A stretch of DNA of 64,000 nt, taken from assembly GCA_016858145.1 (NCBI GenBank), contig JAEHOE010000067.1:248001-312000 (forward strand), given 5' to 3'. The translations under genes were made by a program, and so were the position numbers. The notes beneath the pieces are model-generated. The model saw only the letters and a program-made list of their open reading frames with translations. It had not been told where the DNA came from and ran no database searches. This document shows positions 35,218 through 46,700 of this stretch, in pieces. Origin of the DNA: Edaphochlamys debaryana (lineage: Eukaryota > Chlorophyta > Chlorophyceae > Chlamydomonadales). Within the stretch, counting starts at the first letter, position 1. The number at the start of each line of letters is the position of its first letter.

Positions 35218-38200
35218 CTACTCGCCCTTGACGCGCGAGTGCACCTCGTGGCTCTTCTTGCCCTTGATGAAGATGGCCAGCGCCGCCGACAGCATCTTGT
35301 AGAACCAGAAGGAGTTGAGGGAGCACATGATGACGGCGGCGGCGCAGTAGCCCGCGGTGGCGGCGGCGGGGAAGGGCGAGCCGGGGAAGCGCTGCGCCAG
35401 CACGTCCTGCGGGTGGGGGGCGGGGTGGGGGTGAGGTTGGGTGGCGGGTTTGCGTGGGGGGTTTGGGTGGAGGGTGGGGGTGGGTTGAGGGCGTTGCAGG
35501 GAGGGGACAGAAGGGGTCGCGCTGGGCCGCTGGGCCGTCCTGCGTGACGGGGTGGGGTGGGAGTGGGGTGGAACTGGGGATGGAGTGTGGGCCCAAGAGG
35601 TTTCAGGGGCGGGGGTGCAACTGAGCGTGCGTGAGAGCCAGTTGGGGTTACGGGGTCATGGGAACACTTCAGGATTGGGGTGCAGGTGTGCGGCCTGGTC
35701 TTCCAAGGGGTGTGGATTGCAAGAGCGCAGTGGAGTTGGGGGAAGGTGCCGAGGATGTGAGGTTGGGCCGATGTTGTCTCAAGGAAAAGCCCCCAGGCCT
35801 GCTCCGCCGCCGTGGCGCGGGCCCTACCTTGGCCAGGGTGAAGCTCTCGGGAAAGCCCCAGGCGATGCGGCAGCCGAAGAACCTGCGTCGGCGACGGCAA
35901 AGAGGGCAGCGCTTCCCCAGTCATTGGAAGCGTCGGCGGCGACAGGGCGCGGGCACACGGGGGCAGCACCTCATGTGGCGGCAGTGGGCTTGGGGCGGCA
36001 CGCCGAGGAGCACCGACCCCAGCCCAGCCCAGCCCCGCCCCGCCCAGCCCCGCCCCGCCCCGCCCCGCCCCGCCCAGCAAAGAGGGCAGCGCTGCACCAG
36101 TCCGCGGCAGCTCCACAACTGGCTGTGCGGCTGTGCGGTTGTGCAAGGTGCGAGCTGCATAGTCCGCGAGTGCAGTCGGCAGTAAGGTGCAACGACGCCC
36201 CCAGTTGCCACTACGGCATTCGCGACGTGCGCTCACACTATGATACGGGCATGCAAGTTCATTCGAGCCGCGACCCGAAGGTACGACAGTACGGCACTCA
36301 CACTGCGATCATGGCCATGCCGTTGGCCAGGTACAGCGGCACGTGCGCCCAGCCCGCCTTGTACATGAACCAGCGCAGGTTGACGAAGGGCGTCGAGATC
36401 TCCCACATCAGGAACCCGGCGGCTGCATGGGGGCAGATGGGCGGAGCCCGGGCAGACATTTGGTCAGCCTGGTGGGCAATGTTACGAGGTCGGGAACGCG
36501 GGTCGGGAAGGGCATGGAGATCTCCCATGTGGGCAGTGATACGAGGTCGGGACGCGGGTCGGGAAGGGCATGGAGATCTCCCATGTGGGCAGTGATACGA
36601 GGTCGGGACGCGGGTCGGGAAGGGCATGGAGACCTCCCATGTGGGCAGTGATACGAGGTCGGGGACGCGGGTCGGGAAGGGCATGGAGATCTCCCATGTG
36701 GGCAGTGATACGAGGTCGGGGACGCGGGTCGGGAAGGGCATGGAGATCTCCCATGTGGGCAGTGATACGAGGTCGGGGACGCGGGTCGGGAAGGGCATGG
36801 AGATCTCCCATGTGGGCAGTGATACGAGGTCGGGGACGCGGGTCGGGAAGGGCATGGAGACCTCCCATGTGGGCAGTGATACGAGGTCGGGGACGCGGGT
36901 CGGGAAGGGCATGGAGATCTCCCATGTGGGCAGTGATACGAGGTCGGGGACGCGGGTCGGGAAGGGCATGGAGATCTCCCATGTGGGCAGTGATACGAGG
37001 TCGGGGACGCGGGTCGGGAAGGGCATGGAGATCTCCCATGTGGGCAGTGATACAAGGTCGGGGACGCGGGTCGGGAAGGGCATGGAGATCTCCCATGTGG
37101 GCAGTGATACGAGGTCGGGGACGCGGGTCGGGAAGGGCATGGAGACCTCCCATGTGGGCGGTGATACGAGGTCGGGGACGCGGGTCGGGAAGGGCATGGA
37201 GATCTCCCATGTGGGCGGTGATACGAGGTCGGGGACGCGGGTCGGGAAGGGCATGGAGATCTCCCATGTGGGCAGTGATACGAGGTCGGGGACGCGGGTC
37301 GGGAAGGGCATGGAGATCTCCCATGTGGGCAGTGATACGAGGTCGGGGACGCGGGTCGGGAAGGGCATGGAGATCTCCCGGATCAGGAAGCCGGCGGCAG
37401 CATGAGAGCGCAGGCGCGGGCGTGGGCGGGAAGGGCGGGGCACCCATGCCCATGGCCCCCGCCCTGGCCTCCCGCTACCGCTCAGCGACTGCCTGCTGAG
37501 GCAGGCCAGGTCTCCACACACGTGCTTTCGGTTCCGTATCTAAGGCCGGCCGGCTAGTCACCGCGCCTACGCTTCCGTCGGCTCAATCGAGCAGCCCTTC
37601 ACACACGTGCGCCCCCTCGCCCCGGCCCCCGCCCCGGCCCTCGCTCAGTGCCGCAGGCCCTCCCCGGAGCCTACCGTGGTAGTGCAGGTAACCGGAGATG
37701 GCACCGAAAGAGTAGGCGGAGTGGCACACCTGGGGGCGTATTGGGGTTGGGTAAGGTCACAGGCCCTGTTGGACGGCCTCCCCTAAAGCCCAGGAGAGAC
37801 ACACCTTGCCACGGCCTGCACACGGCATGCACGCTCGGCGCCCGGTCCTGCTTCCGCGATAATTCCCTTCGATGAATCCCCCCTGGAGCATGTCTGGGGG
37901 GTTGCCTCCCTCCCTTGTCTCTTTACCCCTCTCAACCCTGCCCCTCCACGCGCCTGGTCCTGCTCCCCCCATGTTTCCCCTGTTCTCCCCACGGCCCACG
38001 ACCCGCGGGGCCGTGCCGACGCAACGCAGGCCGAGTGGATTACCCATACCCGATCCCCCCTCTTGCCTCCAAGCCCCCCCCCGCCGCCCCTCAATCCCAC
38101 CAGCGCGTGGATGAGCTAGAAGCCCCCCTGCCCCCCTCCCCCCTTAGCCCCCCGAGTCACACATAGGCCTGCCTGCCCCTCTTGCCTCTACCCCCCCCCC

Positions 38201-40353
38201 TGCCCCCACCAGCGCGTGGATGAGGTAGAAGGGCCCCTCCAGGTGGTACCGAATGATGCAGAACACCTGCCGGGGTGGGGGGCGCGGGCGGGGTGGGGAG
38301 GCATGGGCGCCCAGGGACGGGTCGCCACGGTCGGGTTGCAACCAAACAGGTGGTCCGAGCGTCCGACCACCTAGCTCAGGCGCCGTGCTCTCCCCGCCTG
38401 GCCGCCTCGCCCTGACTCGGCGGCCGCGGCCGATCATCCGTTCGCGCAGAGAACACACAAAACTGGCGGCATATCGTTTGACAGACAGACACTGGTGCTA
38501 TCACCTAGCTCAGTCGCCTCGTGCTCTGCTAGCCTGGTCGCCTCTCCCGCGACTGGCGGCGGACCGTCGCACACGACCCAGATCCATATCCGCAAGACCA
38601 CAACTGAATCCGAGATCAAGATCCAGGCGCCTGCCCGCCCCGAGGCCCGGCGTCCCACCAGGTCGTGCAGGAAGTAACCGGCCGAGATGTAGCAGACGGC
38701 GTACGACAGGGGTGTGTGGAAGTGGACCCGGTCGGACCTGAAGCGGGCGTCCAGGAGCATCATGACGCCCAGGGGCACCTGGGGGCAGGGGCGGGGGTTG
38801 GGGGCAGGGTTGGGGGCAGGGTTGGGGGCAGGGGGCCGGGGTTGTGGGCCGGGGTTGGGTCCGGAGGCCGGGGTTGGGGGTTGTGGGAAGGGGGTGGGGG
38901 CTCAGGGTGAGGGTGGTGACGGTGCGGTGGTGGGGGAGTGTGGATGGGGGCTGGAGAGGGAGGCGGACCGGAAGGGGGACTGGGCAGGGAGGGGGCGGTG
39001 TCGGGGTGTATGCACGCGTCAGGGCCGAGGGAGGTGGGTGGGGCACGGGGGCCGTGTGGTGTGCGGTCCGGGTTCGGGGCGGGGCCGGGTGAAGCGGGTC
39101 CCTAACGCAAGGGCGCTTCTCTTCCGGCTGCGCACTCCGGCAGCCTAGCCCCAGAGGGCCCATACCCTTTTGATTTGCTAGGGGTACTGGTACTCATTCC
39201 CGCTGGTCGCACAGACATGCCTGTGGCTGCCCCCTTCTCGAAGCCCACGCACGGGGGACTGGGCTGGGAGCCCAGGACCCCTGTCCGATAACCCCCCCGC
39301 CCGCGCCCGGATCCTTGTATCTACGGGATCCAGGTGCCGTACCTGGATCGTGTTGTGGATGGATCCGATGATCCGCGACACGGTCTGCGTGGCCACGCCC
39401 TTGGCCTTCTTCGGCTCCAGGCCCCCTGAGGTCCGCAGTACGGACACGATGACGGGCACCAGCAGGGCGTGGACGAGCAACTCCACGAACCAGAACGTGA
39501 GGCCTGGAGGGGCGTAGGGGACGGGAGGGGTCGGGAGGGGGCGAGCGGGAGTTAGCGGTGGGAGCTGGTGGGGGCTGCCTATGGGGAACGAAGCAAGTGC
39601 TGAGCGGGGAGGAGAGGAGGGGAGGACAGGGGCAGGGGCGGCAAGGGTGGGGCACAGCGCCGAGGCGGCGGGGAAGGGGGGGGGCAGGGCGGCTTTTCAG
39701 GGCAAGGGTGGCTACGCGGGGGCAGGAGGACGGCAATGGACGGAAAGAGAGGTGGAGAACAGGAGGGTATCTGGCACATGAGGAGCACACGGGGAAGAGT
39801 CACGTGAGCTGAGGAGCGTGAGCTTCAGCTGCTGAGCACAAGACGTGCTGATAGGGGGCTGGGCAATGCAACAGCGCTAGAGAACGTGGCATCAAGCAGA
39901 CCCCTGATGGTGGCAGCGCGACTTTGCGGTCTCCGGGGCCCACGAGGGCCTACACTGAGCTGTTGACCGCAGTCAACGCAGAGGGGGTGCAGGGGGGGGC
40001 GGGGTAGCGCGGGCAGCATTTGGCAGCGGCTGATATGGCCTATGCCGGTGGCTTCCACCTATATCAGCGAGGAGTCCACACAGGTGGCCGAAGGTACCCT
40101 CAGCAGCGCCACGGTGTCCCACCGACCGCGCACCTTCTTGGCGCGACCCCTGCCCGTTGTGCACACACAAAACCCGCCGCCGCCGCATGGATACATTACC
40201 TGTTGCTGCTATGCCTGCGTAGTCCCTCGCGAAGGTCCCCGGCGGCCCAGCTTTGTCCAAGTAGGGCGCGGCAAGGCTCGCAATTTGTTGTGCTTTCTCG
40301 CTGAGGTTCTCGTGAATTGGCCGCAGCCAGGCATCCACAGCGGCTAAGTCCAT
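35218..40353 (-). CDS. TLC-domain multipass membrane protein (TLCD4/TMEM56-like)
   Basis: Eight exons join in frame (5' to 3'): 40200-40353, 39343-39503, 38659-38778, 38210-38266, 37675-37729, 36302-36422, 35828-35882, 35218-35406; 303 aa. Hydrophobic segments include WFVELLVHALLVPVIVSVL (about 55-73), a segment ending CYISAGYFLHDL, FYLIHALV, and the pair around MAMIAVFFGCRIAWGF and AAVIMCSLNSFWFYKML. YFLHDL, the histidine in IHAL and EISTPFVNLRWFMYK are hallmarks of the TRAM/LAG/CLN8 (TLC) domain. The C-terminus is lysine-rich (KGKKSHEVHSRVKGE), which could suit ER retention or cytosolic anchoring. Members of this family act in membrane lipid composition or ceramide-related steps; the exact activity here is not assignable. 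Two introns hold exon-edge repeats. It shares a 416-bp upstream region with gene B, transcribed the other way. Confidence 0.85.
36480..37405. repeat. 57-bp minisatellite, about 16 copies, derived from an exon edge of the TLC gene
   Basis: Units (56-57 bp) contain ATGGAGATCTCCCATGTGGG and GATACGAGGTCGGGGACGCG. The core GAGATCTCCC matches the acceptor side of exon 36302-36422, and the far end (37370-37405) again has GATCTCCCGGATCAGGAAGC plus CGGCGGCAGCATG, a copy of the exon start and splice acceptor. The period is a multiple of three in most units, so frames stay open on both strands; this is not evidence of coding. Confidence 0.95.
37520..37602. repeat. Dispersed intronic repeat, copy in the TLC gene
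   Basis: GTGCTTTCGGTTCCG, GGCCGGCTAGTCACCGCGCC and CGAGCAGCCCTTCACAC in the same order and spacing as 22356-22437. Confidence 0.8.
38097..38126 (-). repeat. Intronic copy of an exon end plus donor (TLC gene)
   Basis: CCACCAGCGCGTGGATGAGC and TAGAAG repeat the end of exon 38210-38266 with its GTGGG donor, about 110 bp into the intron. The copy has a single change that would create a stop (TAG) in the exon frame. Confidence 0.85.
38779..38890. repeat. G-rich simple repeat (GGGTTGGGGGCAG)n
   Basis: Tandem 14-bp units just upstream, on the gene strand, of the acceptor of exon 38659-38778. There they read as a C-rich tract. Confidence 0.85.
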
Positions 40354-40769
40354 TGTGCCGTGGCAAACGAGGCTCTATGACGGTTGTTCGACTGTATAAG
40401 CCCGGGGTCGCGGTCGCGGTCGCCTTATGCTGGGGCGCGACGCGGCGTGTAGCTAATAATGACGGGACGACTCTGTCCAGACTATAGTTTGTCAGGCCCG
40501 CCTCGGGGCAGTCAGCGGTGGAAGGCGCGACCCATTGCCTGGCGGACAAATTCGCGATGTGCTCGCTGTCTTCTGCGTTTCGCGTCGCCCGTAGTGCTTA
40601 CTCGTTCGCCCTTGCCATATGTTTGTTTACCAAGCGCAATGAGACACCACAACGCGGTGAAACAGCCGCTCGAGCCTCTACGGACTTGGGCGGGGTTCCG
40701 AGCCTACTAGCCTCGTATGGCGATAATGCGGAGAGTCCGATCGAGGAACTGCGTCGGGCGGTGGACGCT
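40354..40769. promoter_or_regulatory. Divergent promoter region shared by the TLC gene and gene B
   Basis: 416 bp between the two ATG codons. A TGTATAAGCC TATA-like word lies near 40392 on the plus strand. Two divergent transcription starts and both 5' UTRs must fit here if the start codons are right. Confidence 0.5.
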
Positions 40770-43700
40770 ATGCAACTGAGTTGCAAATGCGCGCCCAGGA
40801 GCGTGCTTGTGCTCCTGCTCCTGGTAGCCATAGCACCAGGAGCTCTTGGTTCGCCGATCGATGAGTGCTTGCGGCGTATCGTCCGGGGGCCGCTGGTTGA
40901 GGGGTGAGTTGAGGGCCCATTTGTGCGTACCGACGTCCGTAACTGACCTCCCGCAAGCCAGCGATGGGGTCTTGGATACGTTCTCTCCGCTGTAGACACG
41001 GAATAGCCGGGGGAACCGTGATTCCGGGCTCGTAACCTCACTCCGGCCGACGTCAAGGTCGGTGTGAGCGCCTAACGGCCGCGTTCTTTGTCGCACACAG
41101 CTGCTCGGCGATCAGGAATGGCTCGCATTCCGGTCTGGACGCGTTCACTCTGACGGAGCTGGTCGGACAGTGCCTCAACATCCAGAGCCAGGTGCGCGCG
41201 TGGGGGTACCCGCCATCCCCCGCCGACGGAACCCCCACGAGCCTCCGGGAAGCGGGGACGACGGTATTACAGGCTGACACCCACGCCGTGAAGGGCGCCG
41301 GGTGTCGCAGTCCCCGGGGCCCGCCACGTTCGGCCGGGGGCCGCGGCCACAGGCGATACAGACTGCCCGTTGCGGGGGGCAGGCCGCGGGCCCTCACTTG
41401 CCCCGCGGCCCACGGCAGTGCTCCAGCCAGCTGCCTTGGCCTCCCGCCGGAAAGCACACACGCCTTCCCGACGCCAGGCGACATGGTCAGCCAGCGGATC
41501 AAATCAGGATAGGAGCGCAGGCGCTGGCGTGTTGGCAGGAAGGCGCTTTCGGACCGCCCGCACGACGCCGGCCCTAGCTTGCCGCCTGGGCGACGCCCCC
41601 TGGGCACAACCTTGAGTGACAGGGCAGCGGGGCACCGTGCGGTGTGCCCGGCACGGGGTTACGCCGGGCGCGCCGCGGCCCCTGCACTCAAAAGCGGAGG
41701 GGGTCCCTGGCGCTGCGTGCCGCCCGGCCGAGAGCCCGGGTCAGCACTTCCAACCCACCCGCGCTCAGTGGCCTCCGGGGAGGCTTTGGACCAGGGCCCG
41801 GACGGGCGCATGCAGCCAGCGCGGGAGCTGCCGGGGTCGGGCCGAAGCTGAGCCGGGGCGGCGAGCACCGTGTCGTGTCGTGGCTCGGGGCTCTTGCAGC
41901 CATCACGGCAACTCTGGCCACGGGCGTGGCCTGGGTGGGGCCTGGATGGGGCCTGAGTGGGCCCTGGCCGGGGCCTGAAGCCAGTGCTGTGCCTGCTTGG
42001 GGCCCATCAGCCCCGGCATGTGCGGGGTCCACGGACGCCAGTACGCCAACCGCAACCACCACCTGTACTCCTCTCGACTTCTCGACGCCCCCCCGCGCCC
42101 CGTCCGCCTCCCGCTCCTGCAGGGGCTCACCCTCCTGGCGCCCAACCTAACCTTCACCAACTACCTGCGGACCGTCAACTACACCTCCCGCTATGCTGAC
42201 GCGATGGGCGGCATGGCCGCGACGGCTGCGCCCATCAACGTCACCATCGTTCCGATGGCGTTGTGGGTCGCGTGAAGGGGGCCGTGTCGGGGACCTGACG
42301 TCCGAAGCCGGTCGGGCCGAGTTGAGGTCCCTGTGTGGCTCTGGGGGTCATGGCAGCCAGGCCGTTGCGCCGGTCCGCCCCTCAGCCACGTCACCCTCCG
42401 TGCCGGTACCACATACCGGTACGGTACCTCAACCGTGAACTGACCCTGCCCCCTTCCCTGCCCGCTCCGCCCACCTCGACAGCTGGGGGCGCACGCTCTC
42501 GCAGATCGGCGGTGTGCCCAAACCCATGCTGGGTTTGGATGCGAACGCCTCACAGCCGGACGACTTCGGAGCGTGGATGGTGGGCGACGGGGGCGGCGGG
42601 GTTGGCGGGGCCGGTGACTGGGGGGAGTGATACGGGGACGGGGGGGTTTGGCCGGGTTGCAACATTGGGGAAGGCTAGGGAAAGCGGTGAAGCGGGGCTC
42701 GGCAACCGTGCGGGGCGGGGCGTGCATGGCTGGCCCTCTGGAGAGGGCCGGCGGCAGGGCCGGGAGCGAGGGTGCAGTGCACTAGCGGGCGGTGGGTGCA
42801 GCTGGGGAGCAGAGGGCGGCGATGCGCACGGCTTCTTGACTTCGGACCGAGGCTCAGCTGCCTGGGTCCGTTGCGCAAGACCCTGACGGACCTGACCACG
42901 TGCCCTCCGATTGTCCCATCTTCGGAATCCGAACCCGCAGGTGGATCCAGTCTCTCTGGCGGACCTGTACAGCACTGGGCAGACGCTGGACCTGAGCCAG
43001 GTGGGCCCGGGGCGGCCTGGGCCTGGGGCCTGGGATGGGCTGGGTCCGTGGGAGTTGAGCTCTGGAGCTGGGCTCACGGGAGTGCGCACCTGCGGCTGGG
43101 TGGAGTACGTGGTGACGGGTGGATGGGGCAGAGAGGTGGCTGGTCGCCTCGAACCGCGGCGTGGAGGCTTGAAGGCGTGTCGTGGCTGAGCTGTGGCCCC
43201 AACAGAGCCGGGGTCGAGGCCAGGGGCAGCCGAAGGAGCTGAAGGCGGTGGGGTGACCTAGCGGCACCCGGCGGAGCCCACGGAGGGGGCGCTGGCGGGA
43301 GCTGGGCCCGGCTGGGCCCCGGCTGGGCCCCGGCTGGGCCCGGCTTGCGAGCTGCCGTGCGTTCACGAGGCACAGCACACTGTCGGGGAAGGACCGGGCT
43401 GGGCAGCAAGAACGCACAGGCGCTTCAAGGCCAGAGCGGGGCAGGCGCGGGCGGAGCAGTGGGGAGCTCCGACACACGGGCGCGGCCAGAGGCGCGCGGC
43501 CTTGCCGGTCTGGTGCGCCGGCAATCGGGCCCATCTGGTGGCGTCTGGCTGTCGGACAGGGATCCAGCTGGCGGGGAGCGGGGTCGCGCTCGACCGCCGT
43601 TCGTGCTCTGCACCGGGGTCGATCTGGGTCAGCAGCAGGCACGACCGGTGCAGCCGCCGCCCGAGGGCTCCGGCTTGTGGGGACAACGGCACAGGTGCAG

Positions 43701-46700
43701 CCGCCGCCGTAGGAACGGCTTGTGGGGGGCAGCGGTACACCGGTACACCAGCCAGCGCCCGACTCTTCACCCTTGGTGTGGATGGATGGGGGCACAGGCC
43801 GTCGGCCGCCCCGAAGAGGGCCCGCCCCCCGCGCTCTCCTTGCACCAAAGCCTCACCTCGGCTGCAGCACACTGGTTGCCGTGGCACGGCGGCGGCTGAT
43901 GCGTGGGGGCTTGGGGCGCGTCCACGGAAGGCCGGCCCCCTCTGGCTGGAGCTGGAAGGCTCCGACCCACATCCGTCCTCGAGGGCATGCCTTGCCTGCC
44001 CTGGACGCGCTTGCCCTTGCGATGTCAGGTCTCCTAACGCCTTACTGTGCCCCTTCGTCCCGCCCTGGCCCGCCCACAATCGTGGTCCGTATCCAGATCG
44101 TGCTGGATCCAGCCTACCGGAACCAGATCGAGTGGGTGGGCATCCACCGCCTCTTCCGCGGCAGCGTGGTGGTGGCGGAGGGCACGGTGTCGTCGCTGCC
44201 CCTGGGAGGCCTCATCTACCAGGTGGGGCCCACACGGGCCCACACGTGGGCCCAGAGGAGCCCACGCGGGGGGGGGGTTGAGGATGGCCCACCGGCGGGC
44301 CCACACGGGCCTAGAGGAGCCCACAGGGTGGTTTTTGGATTGGCCATCATGCCGTGCTGGAAGCCAGCAGGGGCGTCGAGGGGATGACATGACCCTCTCC
44401 CGGTCCCCGCCCCTCGACGTCTACCCCTCCGCCCGCGCGCCCATCGACATGATAACCACTCCCGGTCCCGCTCCCCGCCCGCTTCTGCAGATGTTCTACC
44501 GGCATGATGTGTTGGAGAAGCACGGCCTGGAGCCGCCGGCAACATGGTGGGTTTGGTGGGGGTGTTGGGATCGGGGACTGAGATCGGGTGAGGGGGTCAG
44601 CGGGGGAAGGGGGGGTGAGAGCACGGGGTTGCACGCTCGGGAGCCCGGGCGGGCAGCCTGACTAAGCTGCCCGCATGTGCTCGAACCCTGCTGCCGCTGG
44701 GCTCCCTTCCCTGACAGTCCCCATCCTCCCGCACCCTTCTAGACCCCCCCTTCACTCCCACCATTGAAGCTTAACCCCATCCAAACTTGCCTCCCCCCCG
44801 CCCACCGTCCCAGGGACGACTTCCTCGCTGTGGCCGCCGCCGTCAACAGCACCGACATGAACGGCGACGGAGTGCCCGACTACGGCGTGTGCCTGCAGCG
44901 GCCGCGATGTGGGTCGGGGCCTCGGGGGTTGGTGCGATGTGGGTCGGGGCTGGGGACTACAATGGTGCGACCTGTGAAAGCAGGACCGAAGGTAAAGCCA
45001 TTGAACTCTGTGGCGAGAGAGTTTGTAAACAATCTGCATATGCCATGCCCGGCCCTGCCCCTGACCGCTGCTAGCCGTTGCTTGCGCAACTGAAGCACCC
45101 CTGCGCTCATATCGCCCGCGTCTGAAGTACCGGTACTCGCGACTAAAGCACGCCTGCCCTCGCATCGCCCGGCCTTTCCCCGCCCCCCAGACTGCTTCAA
45201 CGGCTTCTCGCTGGCTTCCATCTGGTCTTCGTTCGTACAGTCGCAGGGCACGAGACAAGGCGCATTCTTCGATCCCGACACCATGGAGCCGCTCGTCAAC
45301 AACAGGTGCGTGCTGTGCGTGCCGTGCGTACCACGCGTACTTGCCAGCAGGCGGTCGCGGCGTGCTGCTTGGGTGGGGTGGCGTGGCGGTGATCGTTCGA
45401 CCGGGGTGGGGTGGGGGCCTCAGGCACGGCCGCGCCGCCACAGTAGTGGTGCGGTAGATCAGACTGGTTTTGCTTCCTGGCCATGGAATCATGCCGTACC
45501 CACTGCCGTACTCGCTGACGCAGCGCCATGCGCGCCGCCATGGACCTGTACGTCGCGCTGCGGGACTACGGCCCGCCGGACGAGACCACGGCCACGTGCC
45601 TGCCGTACAACGACCACTTCGTACGGGGCCGTTGCGCGCTGACGCTGTCGTGGGGCTACCAGCTCAAGGCCAATCTATTCCATCCGGCCTCGGTGGTGCA
45701 GACCAAGGTCAGCGTGGCACTCCTGCCCGGAAGCACCAAGGTACGTTTGCTTGCTTGGCACTGCCCTGCCCTCGGGTGCTACCCGGGCGCGGTAGGACTG
45801 ACAGAGCGCGGACGTGGTTTGGGGGGGGCCCGCCGTCTCGAGCTCGCGTGGGGGCTCCGGCTGTGCCCTGTTTGCACGCCGTGGGGCACTCAGGCCTGGC
45901 CTCGGCGGGTGACAGTATCGGTATCTTTGCTGACCGCTTAGCCGGGCTTGCGCACTGCCGCCCGTACCCGAACCCGCACCATGCCCTCCCTCCTTTCTCC
46001 GCCCTCGCTCCCGCCCCACCCGATTCCGCCAGGTCCTCAACCGGACCACGGGCGAGCTACAGCCCTGCGCCTCGCAGGCAGTGTGCCCCTACGCCCAGGA
46101 GGTACCCGGGCCCAACGGGACTTCGCGCCTGGTCAACCGCGCGCCATGTGGGTCGGGCCCGGTTTGGGCACGGGCTGGGCCTGACTGGGCCCCTTGTAAC
46201 TGAACAGCTCCAGAACGCTCCGGCCCCCTGCATGTCCGCCCCTTTCTGTTGCTGTACTTGTGGGCGCTTACCGCACTCCTGACGCTACCGGTATGTGTTG
46301 TTCTCTTGGACCCTCACCCACTCAACCCTGAACCCGCAACCCGCAGACCTGGCGCTCGCTACCGTGTCCGCCGCCATCTCGGTCCACGCGGGCGCGTGGC
46401 AGCAAGCCACGCTGCTATCCTTCTTCGCCTACCTGTCCTCGCAAAATGTGTCATGGGAGCTCGTCACATCGCCCTACACCGAGCTCGGGCCCTACCGGTG
46501 AGCGAAGCGCGAATCGGCCTCGCACGGCGGCAGCGGCATAGCAGGGCCTGCCAGTCGCAGCGCTTTCTTGTGGTGGTCCAGCTGACCTGGTCGCGACCTG
46601 AAAGCTCGTGCGCCGTACTGCCGTACGTGCCGTACTGCCCGTACTACTCCGCAGGTACGAGCACTTTGACCCCAACAACCTGGACCGCTGGGTAGCGCGC

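Noticed and set aside
36298..37521. Long repetitive open frames across the 57-bp minisatellite
   Set aside because: The unit is a multiple of three and stop-free on both strands. It lies in an intron between two well-supported TLC exons.
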